Of a stretch of 64,000 nucleotides of DNA, positions 39,938-49,553 are shown in pieces. The stretch spans positions 868,001 to 932,000 of the forward strand of contig NZ_UWOE01000001.1 of assembly GCF_900604355.1 (NCBI RefSeq). The letters run 5' to 3'. Numbering within the stretch: position 1 is the stretch's first letter; each line of letters begins with the position of its first letter. The notes below the pieces were generated by a model, which saw only the letters and a list, made by a program, of their open reading frames with translations, was not told the origin of the DNA and did not search any database. This stretch comes from Luxibacter massiliensis. Lineage in GTDB: Bacteria > Bacillota > Clostridia > Lachnospirales > Lachnospiraceae. Position numbers and translations under genes: made by a program.

Positions 39938-40822
39938 ATGAAAATGAAAAGAAAAATGGAACCTTGGCTGTTTCTGCTGCCAGTTCTTGTGATTTTACTT
40001 CTGTTATTTGGCTATCCGCTTATTAACAGTATTGTTATGGCATTCCAGAATTATAAGCTGACGGCCCCAGATGACATTTATTTTAATGGACTTGAGAACT
40101 TTACGAAACTGTTTGGTGATCCCGACAGTATGATGATTCTGAAAAATTCTATTATTTATGTAGTTATATCAGTAATTGGGCAGTTCTTGCTGGGACTGAT
40201 CCTGGCCCTGGCCCTGAAAAAGCAGTTTAGAGGAAGAGGACTCTATCAGTCCATCGTATTTCTTCCATGGGCATTTTCTGGATTTGTTGTCGGCCTTATT
40301 TTCCGCTGGTCATTTAACGGAGAATATGGGGTAGTCAATACTCTTCTGATGAAGCTGGGAATCATAGACAGTAATATTGCATGGCTGGGAACCCCGGGTT
40401 ATTCTCTGGCAGTTGTCATCATTGCCATGATATGGATGGGAATCCCGTTTTTTGCAATCATGATCCTGGCGGCACTGCAGTCTATACCGGCAGATGTCTA
40501 TGAGGCGGCAGATGTGGACGGATGTGGGACAGTACGGCAGTTCTTCCAGATTACGCTTCCGTATATCAAGCCAACTTTAATTACAACAGTACTCCTTAGG
40601 ACGATCTGGATTTTCAACTCATTGGATCTGGTGGTTATTATTACAGACGGAGGGCCGGCAAACTCTTCTCAGACGCTTCCGGCATATATGTACTCAAAAG
40701 CGTTTGGATCCTATGATTTTGGTTTTGCGGCGGCCTTGGGTGTGATACTGATGATAATTCTTGGATTGTATGCTTTGATATTCCTGAAAGCTACAAAATA
40801 TGATAAGGCAGGTGACTTCTAA
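39938..40822 (+). CDS. Sugar ABC transporter permease (MalF-like)
   Basis: This protein of about 294 residues has six membrane segments. The EAA loop, which docks with the ATPase, reads DVYEAADVDGCGTVRQFFQI followed by TLPYIKPTL. ATG 39938 (MKMKRKMEPW) is preferred because GGAGAG precedes it; the frame opens earlier at 39896 without a good site. It pairs with the next gene, which starts directly after its stop. No ATPase gene is present in the operon, so a shared MsmX-type ATPase is likely. Confidence 0.92.
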   Translation: MKMKRKMEPWLFLLPVLVILLLLFGYPLINSIVMAFQNYKLTAPDDIYFNGLENFTKLFGDPDSMMILKNSIIYVVISVIGQFLLGLILALALKKQFRGRGLYQSIVFLPWAFSGFVVGLIFRWSFNGEYGVVNTLLMKLGIIDSNIAWLGTPGYSLAVVIIAMIWMGIPFFAIMILAALQSIPADVYEAADVDGCGTVRQFFQITLPYIKPTLITTVLLRTIWIFNSLDLVVIITDGGPANSSQTLPAYMYSKAFGSYDFGFAAALGVILMIILGLYALIFLKATKYDKAGDF

Positions 40823-41665
40823 ATGAGCAGAAAAACAAAGAATGCAATTGGGACCATCATACGTGTTTTGATCTTACTTTTCTTCTTCCTGCTGGTTGTA
40901 CTGCCTATTTATTGGATTGTAGTTACATCGTTTAAGACCAGTGGAGAGATACTGGATTTAAATAACATTACTTTTTTCCCTAAGAACTTTACATGGGAGA
41001 ATTATACAGGGCTGTTTGAGCAGTTTAATTATGGCGCCCTGTTAAAGAACAGTGTCCTTGTGTCTGTCACGTCTGCCCTTGTGATTACAGTATTTTCTAT
41101 GCTGGGCGGCTATTCCCTTGCACGGTATAAGTTTAAGGGAAAACAGGCAGTAATCCTCTTTTTCCTGATTACACAGATGATACCGGGGATCCTGGTTATT
41201 ATTCCTTTGTACATCATTTTCTCTAAGATTGGCTTGATCAACACCCATGTAGGCTTGTTTATCTACTATGTGACAGTCAACCTGCCCTTCTGTGTTATCA
41301 CGATGCGCAGCTTTTTTGAGAGAATTCCGGTTACACTGGAGGAGGCTGCCAAGGTGGATGGATGTTCAAAAATGCAGTCCCTGTTTAAGATTGTATTCCC
41401 GATTATGTTCCCAGGTATTGTGTCTGTGTTTGTCTTTGGGTTTATCGGGGCATGGAATGAGCTGATCGCAGGTTCTATTTTCATAAGTACGCCTGAAATG
41501 TGGACCATTCCAGTGGGCCTTAAAACTCTGATTGGTAAGTACAATGTAGAGTGGGGGCTTTTAATGGCCGGCGGCGTTATGGCATTGCTGCCAACGGCGA
41601 TTATGTTCGCTGCCATGCAGAAATTTATCGTAGAAGGTATGACGGCTGGCGCTGTCAAGGAGTAG
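40823..41665 (+). CDS. Sugar ABC transporter permease (MalG-like)
   Basis: This 280-residue protein has six membrane segments. The EAA motif reads VTLEEAAKVDGCSKMQSLFK followed by IVFPIMFPG. The MalG-type C-terminal periplasmic loop and basic end are present. It begins immediately after the stop of the preceding permease, so translation is probably coupled. Together they form the channel for the sugar delivered by the lipoprotein. Confidence 0.93.
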   Translation: MSRKTKNAIGTIIRVLILLFFFLLVVLPIYWIVVTSFKTSGEILDLNNITFFPKNFTWENYTGLFEQFNYGALLKNSVLVSVTSALVITVFSMLGGYSLARYKFKGKQAVILFFLITQMIPGILVIIPLYIIFSKIGLINTHVGLFIYYVTVNLPFCVITMRSFFERIPVTLEEAAKVDGCSKMQSLFKIVFPIMFPGIVSVFVFGFIGAWNELIAGSIFISTPEMWTIPVGLKTLIGKYNVEWGLLMAGGVMALLPTAIMFAAMQKFIVEGMTAGAVKE

Positions 41666-41674
41666 GTGGAGCAA

Positions 41675-42844
41675 ATGAAAGAGGAGAGACTGGCGATTAC
41701 ACATTTGGGGGAGGACCAGACAAAATATATGAATGCCGTGGTGCCCCCGGTGTTTATGAATTCTCTGCATGTGTTTGACAGCATGGAATCTTACGCCCTG
41801 CGGGAGGAAAATCAAGCCTATGTTTATGGCAGGGCGGCAAACCCTACAGTAACTATATTAGAAGAAAAGGTGGCTGCCCTGGAGGGCGGCTGCCGTGCTG
41901 TGGCGTTTGCAAGCGGGATGGCCGCCGCTGCGGCTGCTATCTTGGCGGTGTGCAGAGCTAAAAGCCATATTATTTGCATGAGAGATGTATATCAGCCTGT
42001 AAAGAATATCCTGAACCAGTATTTTATCCCCAGAATGGAAATTACCGTGTCCTATTGGGATGGGGTGGATCTGAATGAGCTGGAAGATTTAATTCAGGAT
42101 AATACAGATATGATTCTGCTGGAGAGCCCGGCTACGTTTGTATTCACAGTGACAGATATTGCAGGCGCCGCCCGGATTGCAAAAGCACATAATATTAAGA
42201 CATATATTGACAATACATACTGTACCCCCTTGTATCAGAAGCCTCTCGCCATGGGAATTGATATTGTCATGCATACTATGTCAAAGTATATCGGGGGACA
42301 CAGTGATATTATTGGGGGCATCCTGGCCGTCAAGGATGAAGAGCTGGGAAATTTACTTAAGAATACTATAAGAGAACTTTTCGGAGGCATATTAGGGCCT
42401 ATGGAGGCTTGGCTGGGAATCCGGGGACTGCGTACGCTGCAGGTGAGGCTGGAGCAGCACCAGAAAACTGCTAAAGAGGTTGCAAAGTATTTAGAAGGGC
42501 ATCCAAAAGTAGATCGGGTGTATTATACTGGCCTTGATTCCCATCCTCAGGCAGAGAGGATAAGGAAGCAGCAGACAGGCCATACAGGACTTATGAGCTT
42601 TGTTCTCAAAGACGATCCCCAAAAGGCAGTTGAGCTTGTGGATCATCTCAAAATATTTGAAATAGGATGTTCCTGGGGAGGGTTTGAGAGTTTGGCTTTG
42701 TGTCCTCTTCTGTATTATTCTGAGGACGATCTGGAATTTTTAGGCCTCGGCGGCCGGGACAAAGGGCTGATACGGATCCACTGTGGACTTGAAGGGGCGG
42801 ATGCCCTGATTGAGGACTTAGAGCAGGCCCTGAGAGCTCTGTAA
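41675..42844 (+). CDS. Trans-sulfuration family PLP enzyme (Cys/Met metabolism)
   Basis: This protein of about 389 residues belongs to the cystathionine gamma-synthase/lyase fold. Motifs are YVYGRAANPTV, the cofactor loop FASGMAAAAAA, the PLP aspartate region ESPATFVFTVTDI, YIDNTYCTPL and the Schiff-base lysine in HTMSKYIGGHSD. ATG 41675 has GGTGGAG upstream. GTG 41666, right after the permease stop, is also possible. An enzyme of sulfur amino-acid or related beta/gamma elimination or replacement chemistry is unexpected between sugar permeases and glycosidases. It could process a non-sugar part of the substrate or be unrelated to it. Confidence 0.88.
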   Translation: MKEERLAITHLGEDQTKYMNAVVPPVFMNSLHVFDSMESYALREENQAYVYGRAANPTVTILEEKVAALEGGCRAVAFASGMAAAAAAILAVCRAKSHIICMRDVYQPVKNILNQYFIPRMEITVSYWDGVDLNELEDLIQDNTDMILLESPATFVFTVTDIAGAARIAKAHNIKTYIDNTYCTPLYQKPLAMGIDIVMHTMSKYIGGHSDIIGGILAVKDEELGNLLKNTIRELFGGILGPMEAWLGIRGLRTLQVRLEQHQKTAKEVAKYLEGHPKVDRVYYTGLDSHPQAERIRKQQTGHTGLMSFVLKDDPQKAVELVDHLKIFEIGCSWGGFESLALCPLLYYSEDDLEFLGLGGRDKGLIRIHCGLEGADALIEDLEQALRAL

Positions 42845-42909
42845 GTGTTTTATAAGCGGCGCTGGAGGCAGCTTGGTGGTATAATAAATGAGGACAGGAG
42901 GCTGCTGTC

Positions 42910-44166
42910 ATGAATCCTATTTTAGAATTAGGCGAATGTATTCCTGATGTGGAGGCGAGGGTATTTGGAGATAAGATATATCTCTATGGATCTATGGATA
43001 TCCTGGGAAATGAGGAGTACTGCAGCAGGGAATATTACGCTTTTTGTTCAGATGATTTTGTGCATTGGGAAAAGAGTGGACTGCTTCTTGATGCAGAAAA
43101 CGAAGAATTTAAGAGGGTGTTCGGTAAAGGTATGCTTTATGCGCCGGACTGCATTGAAAAGGATGGAAAATATTTTCTCTTTTTTTGTATGGAGGACGGC
43201 GCGGAGGGCGTAGCTGTATCCGATTTGCCGACAGGGCCTTTCCAAAAGCCTAAATTAATCGGCGGAATAGATAGGGATGGGATTGACCCATCCATATTTA
43301 TTGATGATGACGGAACCCCGTACTATTTTTGGGGGCAGTTCCATTTAAGGGGAGCCAAAATGGATGGCTCTATGGAACATATTATTGAAGGTACAAAGCA
43401 GGAATGGCTGCTTACAGAGGAGGAGCACGGCTTTCATGAAGGTGCATCCCTGCGCAAGTATAATGGTATGTATTATATGCTGTATACAGATATTTCGGGA
43501 GGCAGGGCAACGAGGATTTCTTATGCAGTTTCAGATGCACCCCTCGGGCCATATACGAAGAAGGGCGTGATTGTGGATAATACAGGCTGTGATCCTCAGA
43601 CCTGGAATAACCATGGATCTATGCAGAACATATTCGGTAAATGGTATATATTCTATCACCGGTCTTCCCAGAACAGTAAATTTAACCGCAGAGTGTGCGT
43701 GGAGCCAATTGCTTTCGATGGAAACGGAAATATCCGCACTGTTGAAATGAGCCTGGGAGGCCAGGAGCGGGAAGTGCCCGCTTCCAGAAAAATTGAGGCG
43801 GGGAGATTCAGCCGCGCAGGCAGTGGTGCTTACAGTTTTACAAAAAATATAGAGGAAGGCTGCATATATGGTGTCCGGGGAACCCGGGAGGGCAGCTGGT
43901 GCCAGTATCAAAGTCTTAGGTTTCAAAAGGAAAGCAGCTTCAGGATTACATTGGGGAACCAGAAGGGCGGCGGGAAAATAGAAATTCGTCTTGGAGGCAG
44001 GCAGGGCAAAGTAATCGGGACAGTAGTTATTCTTTCTGAGAATAGGGAAGGGCCGATGGAAATCACTGTGCCTGTTGAGCCGGCAGAAGGTATTTTTCCA
44101 TTGACGCTTTGCTTTCTGGGAGATGAAGGGGGCCTTTTTGAAATGTGGGACTTTTGTTTTTTATGA
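42910..44166 (+). CDS. Glycoside hydrolase family 43
   Basis: This 418-residue protein has a five-bladed beta-propeller in the first 290 residues: YAPDCIEKDGKYFLFFC, then GIDPSIFIDDDGTPYYFWG with the modulator Asp and HEGASLRKYNGMYYMLYT with the catalytic acid Glu. The last 120 residues form a beta-sandwich accessory domain. GH43 enzymes are arabinofuranosidases, xylosidases or galactosidases acting on plant glycans. No signal peptide is visible, so it acts on imported oligosaccharides. AGGAGG precedes ATG 42910. It is probably in the transporter operon, after a 65-base gap. Confidence 0.9.
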   Translation: MNPILELGECIPDVEARVFGDKIYLYGSMDILGNEEYCSREYYAFCSDDFVHWEKSGLLLDAENEEFKRVFGKGMLYAPDCIEKDGKYFLFFCMEDGAEGVAVSDLPTGPFQKPKLIGGIDRDGIDPSIFIDDDGTPYYFWGQFHLRGAKMDGSMEHIIEGTKQEWLLTEEEHGFHEGASLRKYNGMYYMLYTDISGGRATRISYAVSDAPLGPYTKKGVIVDNTGCDPQTWNNHGSMQNIFGKWYIFYHRSSQNSKFNRRVCVEPIAFDGNGNIRTVEMSLGGQEREVPASRKIEAGRFSRAGSGAYSFTKNIEEGCIYGVRGTREGSWCQYQSLRFQKESSFRITLGNQKGGGKIEIRLGGRQGKVIGTVVILSENREGPMEITVPVEPAEGIFPLTLCFLGDEGGLFEMWDFCFL

Positions 44167-44325
44167 TAGAAGATTATAATAAAGTGTCCGGCAAGGTGTG
44201 CCCAAAGGGTACCTTGCTGTACATGCCCTGGCGGGCAGGCGGACGCCTATGTGCCCGATGATACTTGTTGTACTGCTCATGTTCAGCAAGGGACTAAGCG
44301 ACGGATATTAGAGGAGGAGGCTAAG

Positions 44326-47025
44326 GTGAAGAAAGAGGAAATACAACAGCAGATATGCCGTCCCAGAGAAGAGGCAAGGGGAAGGACAAGATGGTGGTGG
44401 TATGGCTGCGCGGTAGAGAAAGAAGAAATCTGCCGGGAATTAGATTTTATGAAAGAGGCAGGGATAGGAGGGGTCGAGCTCCAGATATTATATCCTCTGG
44501 AAGCTGACAACCCAGACAGGGGAATCAAAAATTATGATTATCTCTCACCAGAATTTATGGAGATGATACGGTTTGCCGCGGATGAGGCGGCTGCCCGGGG
44601 GATGCAGTTTGACTTGACGTTGGGATCTTCCTGGCCCTATGGCGGGCCCTTTGTGACAGAGGAGTTAAGCGGCCAGAGTGTGCTTCCCTTTTCCCTGGAT
44701 GTGGAAGGGCCCTGCCGTTTTTCTAAGGACTTAACCACAGTGATCTACGGAAGGATCGTGGGCGCTGTATTGGGTAAGATGGATGGAGCCCAAATGCTGC
44801 CGGAGTCTATAGAGGACATTACAGATAAGGTGATTGATAAATATTTATTCAACTGGCCTTGGGGGACAGAGATAAAAGAGCTGGAGATACCAGAAGGACT
44901 GCATAAAATAGTCCTGTTTGTATCCAGTGATAAAAAGCAGCGGGTATTAAAGCCTCTGCGGGGCGGCGAGGGACTGATTATCGACCATAACAGGAAGGAG
45001 TCCTTAAGGGCATTCCTCCAATATGGGGGAGATCCCATTGTGGAGGCTGTAGGGAGTGAAAAGATCCACGATATTTTCTGCGATTCTTTGGAGGTGTTTG
45101 GCCATAACTGGACAGATATATTATACGAAGAATTTAGAAGGCGAAGAGGATATGAATTACGGCCATATATATATGCTTTGTGGGGAGAAATCCGGGGAAT
45201 GACAAACCAGGTCCGGTATGATTTCCAGAAAACAATGGCTGAGCTGACGGTAGAGAATTTTTTCCAGGAGCTTACAAAATGGAGCCATGAAAAGGGGTGT
45301 ATCTCCAGAATCCAGGCCCATGGCACGTGGGGAGATGTACTCCAGGCCTATGGCGCGGCGGATATACCGGAGGGAGAGACATTTTCAGCATTCGACAGAT
45401 ATGAAGTCAATACCATACACCGCAGGCTGGCAGTATCAGCAGGACATATATATAATAAACCTATTATTTCAAATGAGTCTTTTACATGGCTCCGTTTCCC
45501 AAGATTTGTGGTGACACTGGAGAATCTTAAGGCAGCTGCAGACAGCATTTTCCTGGATGGGATTAATCAGATCGTAAACCATGGATATAGCTACAGTAAA
45601 GCAGATGCAGGGGAGGATATGCTGGCTTTTTATGCTTCCACAAATATTAACCATACAAATACTTGGTGGAAATACTATAAAATTATTAGTGTCTATATGA
45701 ACAGAGTGTGTGATTTTATGCAGCGGGGCAAGGCTGTGGTGACAACAGCCATATATTTGCCCCAGCATGATATATGGGCAGAGACTCCGATTGCAGATAC
45801 CCACATGTGCATGAAATTAAATGAAAGGCTGGAAGTTCCCTGTGTGGATGGAATACACAAGGCAGGTTTCTGGTTCGATTATATAAACGACGATGTTCTG
45901 GAAAACTGGGGAAATTATAGCTATGATACCCTGATTCTAGTTGAGTGTGACAGAATACCTGCGGCCAGCATGAGAAAGATACAGGAGTTTGCCAATAGCG
46001 GGGGGACAGTAATAGCAGCAGAGAGGCTTCCCGGGCAGGCATGCGGGGTAGTTAATTATGAGGAGGATTCTGCAGAAATCAGGGAAATCAGCAGGAGACT
46101 AAAGGAGACGGGGAAAGCCATAATCACAGAGGATAAATTTGAGGCTCTGACAGAAGCATTAAAGAAAGTAAAGAATCCTGATGTCACTATACAGCAGAAT
46201 CCAGATGTGGTAGGCTATGTACATAGAAAAACAGAAGATGGGGATATTTATTTTGTTTCTAATATATCTAAAAATTGCGTAAAAGAAACTATTACATTTT
46301 CTAAGATGTATAATAATTTCTATGTATTTGACCCCCTGAGCGGTGAGGAAAAAGCTGTTCAGAAGTACGAAATTATTCCTGGCGGGGTAAAGGCCAGTCT
46401 GGACATAGAGGCATACCAGTCTTTGATTTTTGTATTTGGCGAAGAGTTGGAGGCCCCTTCTGTGGCGGAACCTTTTAGTACAAAAGAGGAGATTTTAGAT
46501 ATCTCGTCAGGCTGGAGGCTGAGAATAGACGAACTTGGGGTTGAGCAGGAATATGGCACACTGGCCGGATGGGAACAGGAAGAAAAGCTTATGTACTATT
46601 CGGGAACAGGCCGTTACACTAAGATGATACATATTACAGATGCGCAGTGGGAGAGCATGGGGCAATCTGCCCGGGTGATGCTTGAATTGGAACATATAGG
46701 AGAAACGGCAGAAATATTTATAAATGGAAAGATAGCAGATATATTAATTAAGCATCCATATAAGGCTGATATTACTGGCCTTTTGGAAAAAGGAGAAAAT
46801 AGGATTGAGATTCTTGTATCAAATCTTCTGATTAACCGGATGATTGATCCTGAGTATCCAGAAAAACTCGAGGAAAAGAAGGTGATTTCCCAGTGGCCCT
46901 ATGAGACAGGCGGATTGGAGATGTGCAGGAAAGAAAGACTATTTAACTGGCGCGAAAGGGAGATGATAAAGGAACCTTTGCCTTCTGGCCTGTGGGGCAT
47001 GATCAAGATTATTTGCCTGAAATAG
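44326..47025 (+). CDS. GH106-like glycosyl hydrolase (putative alpha-L-rhamnosidase)
   Basis: This protein of about 899 residues starts TRWWWYGCAVEKEEICRELD and continues GGVELQILYP, the conserved opening of the large GH106/PF17132 group. A barrel spans to about residue 480 (FDLTLGSSWPYGGPF, IHDIFCDSLEVFG). A glutamine amidotransferase-like domain follows (RKIQEFANSGGTVIAAERLP), and the C-terminal 170 residues form a galactose-binding-like sandwich (EHIGETAEIFINGKIAD). GTG 44326 is chosen because GAGGAGG lies just upstream; the frame is open from 44251. No signal peptide is visible. Members release L-rhamnose from rhamnogalacturonan or glycosides. The exact family needs a profile search. Confidence 0.78.
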   Translation: MKKEEIQQQICRPREEARGRTRWWWYGCAVEKEEICRELDFMKEAGIGGVELQILYPLEADNPDRGIKNYDYLSPEFMEMIRFAADEAAARGMQFDLTLGSSWPYGGPFVTEELSGQSVLPFSLDVEGPCRFSKDLTTVIYGRIVGAVLGKMDGAQMLPESIEDITDKVIDKYLFNWPWGTEIKELEIPEGLHKIVLFVSSDKKQRVLKPLRGGEGLIIDHNRKESLRAFLQYGGDPIVEAVGSEKIHDIFCDSLEVFGHNWTDILYEEFRRRRGYELRPYIYALWGEIRGMTNQVRYDFQKTMAELTVENFFQELTKWSHEKGCISRIQAHGTWGDVLQAYGAADIPEGETFSAFDRYEVNTIHRRLAVSAGHIYNKPIISNESFTWLRFPRFVVTLENLKAAADSIFLDGINQIVNHGYSYSKADAGEDMLAFYASTNINHTNTWWKYYKIISVYMNRVCDFMQRGKAVVTTAIYLPQHDIWAETPIADTHMCMKLNERLEVPCVDGIHKAGFWFDYINDDVLENWGNYSYDTLILVECDRIPAASMRKIQEFANSGGTVIAAERLPGQACGVVNYEEDSAEIREISRRLKETGKAIITEDKFEALTEALKKVKNPDVTIQQNPDVVGYVHRKTEDGDIYFVSNISKNCVKETITFSKMYNNFYVFDPLSGEEKAVQKYEIIPGGVKASLDIEAYQSLIFVFGEELEAPSVAEPFSTKEEILDISSGWRLRIDELGVEQEYGTLAGWEQEEKLMYYSGTGRYTKMIHITDAQWESMGQSARVMLELEHIGETAEIFINGKIADILIKHPYKADITGLLEKGENRIEILVSNLLINRMIDPEYPEKLEEKKVISQWPYETGGLEMCRKERLFNWREREMIKEPLPSGLWGMIKIICLK

Positions 47026-47088
47026 TAACACGATTGATAGTAGATTCTGCTTGTATGGCAGACAAAATGACGAAAAGGAGAGAAGATT

Positions 47089-48150
47089 ATGAGCAGTGAA
47101 AATACAATGTGGGCATTAGTGAAAGAAAAGGCAGAGCCGGGCCTTTGGCTTAAAAAGGTGGAGATCCCAAAGGTTGGAAAGAATGAAGTGAAAATTAAGA
47201 TATTAAAGACTTCTATATGCGGCACAGACGTACATATCTATAATTGGAACCAGTGGGCCCAGGATACGATTCCAATCGGCCTGACTGCAGGACATGAGTA
47301 TGTGGGAGAAATTGTAGAGGTTGGAGAGAATGTAGAAGGGTTCTATGTCGGAGAAAAGGTATCCGGAGAAGGCCATATTGTGTGTGGGAAGTGTAGAAAC
47401 TGCCTGGCTGGGCAGCCTCATCTGTGCCGTAACACACAGGGGGTAGGTGTAAACAGAAATGGCGCATTTGCAGAATATCTGGTGATACCTGCCACAAATG
47501 TTTGGAAGTGCTCTCCGTCCATTCCCGAAGAGTTATATTCCTGCTTTGACCCTCTTGGAAATGCAGTCCATACAGCGCTGTCATTTAACGAGGTGGGCGA
47601 GGACGTCCTGATTACAGGAGCAGGCCCTATTGGTATTATGGCGGCCGCTATCAGCAAACATGTGGGGGCAAGGTATGTAGTCATTACAGATATGAACGAA
47701 TACCGTTTGGAACTTGCCAGAAAGATGGGGGCAACCCGGGCTGTCAATATCGGAAAAGAAAAGCTCAAAGATGTGATGGATGAGCTTGGTATGAAAGAGG
47801 GATTTGACGTAGGGTTGGAGATGTCAGGAAATGAAGCTGGTTTTAACGACATGGTTAATAACATGAAAAACGGCGGAAAGATTGCTCTCCTTGGACTGCA
47901 GAGATCCAATGCGCAGATAGACTGGAGCAAGGTTATCTTTAATGGCCTGACCATAAAAGGTATCTACGGGAGAGAAATGTGGGAGACCTGGTATAAAATG
48001 GATACTATGCTGCAGAGCGGACTGGACATTTCCGATATCATTACACACCGTTTTGACATCAAGGATTATGAGGAAGGATTTGCAGTAATGAACAGTGGAA
48101 ATTCAGGGAAGGTCGTGTTAGACTGGACTTCACTCCATGAGGGGAAATAA
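47089..48150 (+). CDS. tdh: L-threonine 3-dehydrogenase
   Basis: This 353-residue zinc MDR oxidises L-threonine to 2-amino-3-ketobutyrate with NAD+. Its N-terminal half reads KTSICGTDVHIYNWNQWA, AGHEYVGEI, then CGKCRNCLAGQPHLC for structural zinc and QGVGVNRNGAFAEY. The Rossmann region has GAGPIGIMAA. The ending GIYGREMWETWYKM is diagnostic for Tdh over other MDR enzymes. It lies 90 bases before kbl, which encodes the next enzyme, so identity is secure. AAAGGAGAG precedes ATG 47089. Confidence 0.97.
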   Translation: MSSENTMWALVKEKAEPGLWLKKVEIPKVGKNEVKIKILKTSICGTDVHIYNWNQWAQDTIPIGLTAGHEYVGEIVEVGENVEGFYVGEKVSGEGHIVCGKCRNCLAGQPHLCRNTQGVGVNRNGAFAEYLVIPATNVWKCSPSIPEELYSCFDPLGNAVHTALSFNEVGEDVLITGAGPIGIMAAAISKHVGARYVVITDMNEYRLELARKMGATRAVNIGKEKLKDVMDELGMKEGFDVGLEMSGNEAGFNDMVNNMKNGGKIALLGLQRSNAQIDWSKVIFNGLTIKGIYGREMWETWYKMDTMLQSGLDISDIITHRFDIKDYEEGFAVMNSGNSGKVVLDWTSLHEGK

Positions 48151-48243
48151 AAGTGGTTTTGTTTTCAGGGTAATGGGGAAGCCGTGGTATTCTGATATCA
48201 TAAAGGCGAACTGATACAAATTAAAAAAGGACAGGTGATTGAT

Positions 48244-49437
48244 ATGAAAAGAGAAGATGCTTTAAAATTTTATGCAGATGAGGTGGCAGATATCAAAGCT
48301 GCCGGACTTTTTAAGGGGGAGAGTCCGATTACCTCACCCCAGGGCGCCAAAGTCAAATTGGAAGACGGCAGGGAAGTCATTAATATGTGCGCCAATAATT
48401 ATCTTGGCCTTGCCAATGACCCCAGAGTCATTGATGCAGCAGTAAAATCATATGGAGAAAGAGGATATGGACTTTCTTCTGTAAGATTTATCTGCGGTAC
48501 TTTAGATGTACATAAAGAATTGGAGAGTACCATCAGCAGATTCTTAAGCACAGAAGATACGATTTTATATTCCTCCTGCTTTGATGCCAATGGAGGCCTG
48601 TTTGAGACAATTCTTTCACCAGAAGACGCGGTAATCAGTGACGAGCTGAACCATGCCAGCATTATAGACGGGGTCCGCCTTTGCAAGGCAAAAAGATACC
48701 GTTATAAAAATAATGATATGGCAGATCTGCGGGCACAGTTGGAGGCAGCGGATGCAGCCGGCGCAAGGATTAAGCTGATTGCAACAGACGGTGTATTTTC
48801 TATGGATGGTATTATTGCAGATTTAAAGAGTATCTGCGATCTGGCAGACGAATTCCAGGCTCTTGTTATGGTAGATGACAGCCATTCTGCAGGCTTTGTG
48901 GGGAAAACTGGACGGGGCACGGCAGAGTACTGTGGTGTGACAGGAAGAGTAGACATTATTACCGGAACGCTGGGCAAAGCCCTGGGCGGAGCGTCAGGCG
49001 GCTATACAAGCGGAAGGAAGGAAATCATCGACCTTCTGCGCCAGAGAAGCAGGCCATATCTTTTTTCCAACACATTAGCGCCGGCCATTGCCAAAGCTAG
49101 TATGGAAGTATTCAAAATACTGGAGGCAGATACTTCGCTCAGAGACCATCTGGAGGAGACTACTGCTTATTATAGGCAGCAGCTTACAGAAGCAGGCTTT
49201 GACATTATAGAAGGAGTGCATCCCATTGTGCCAGTCATGCTGTATGAAGAGAAGCTGGCAGGGGAAATGGCAGCTAAAATGATGGAGAAGGGTGTGTATG
49301 TTGTAGCATTCTCCTATCCGGTTGTGCCTAAGGGGAAGGCAAGGATCAGGACCCAGGTCAGCGCTGCACACACGAAGGAAGATATTGATTATATTGTGAA
49401 GTGTTTCAAAGAAGTGAGAGAAGAGCTGGGGAAATAA
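48244..49437 (+). CDS. kbl: Glycine C-acetyltransferase (2-amino-3-ketobutyrate CoA ligase)
   Basis: This 397-residue PLP enzyme of the alpha-oxoamine synthase family converts 2-amino-3-ketobutyrate and CoA to glycine and acetyl-CoA. Near-invariant Kbl segments are present: NMCANNYLGLAND, GLSSVRFICGT, LYSSCFDANGGLFET, LNHASIIDGVRLCKAKRYRY, VDDSHSAGFVG and the PLP lysine in TGTLGKALGGASGG. ATG 48244 gives the normal family length; GTG 48235 in frame is an alternative. With tdh it forms the threonine degradation pathway. A terminator follows. Confidence 0.97.
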   Translation: MKREDALKFYADEVADIKAAGLFKGESPITSPQGAKVKLEDGREVINMCANNYLGLANDPRVIDAAVKSYGERGYGLSSVRFICGTLDVHKELESTISRFLSTEDTILYSSCFDANGGLFETILSPEDAVISDELNHASIIDGVRLCKAKRYRYKNNDMADLRAQLEAADAAGARIKLIATDGVFSMDGIIADLKSICDLADEFQALVMVDDSHSAGFVGKTGRGTAEYCGVTGRVDIITGTLGKALGGASGGYTSGRKEIIDLLRQRSRPYLFSNTLAPAIAKASMEVFKILEADTSLRDHLEETTAYYRQQLTEAGFDIIEGVHPIVPVMLYEEKLAGEMAAKMMEKGVYVVAFSYPVVPKGKARIRTQVSAAHTKEDIDYIVKCFKEVREELGK

Positions 49438-49491
49438 AACCTTGTATTAAGATTGGCCGGGCAGAGTAAATCTCATATAGTACAAAAATCA

Positions 49492-49553
49492 AAAATACCC
49501 TGGGACAGGTAACCAATATATATTATGGAACCTGCCCCAGGGTATTTTGTTTT
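49492..49553. terminator. Bidirectional terminator between kbl and yitT
   Basis: AAAATACCCTGGGACAGGT pairs with ACCTGCCCCAGGGTATTTTG in a stem of about 19 pairs, with A and T runs on both sides. Confidence 0.88.
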
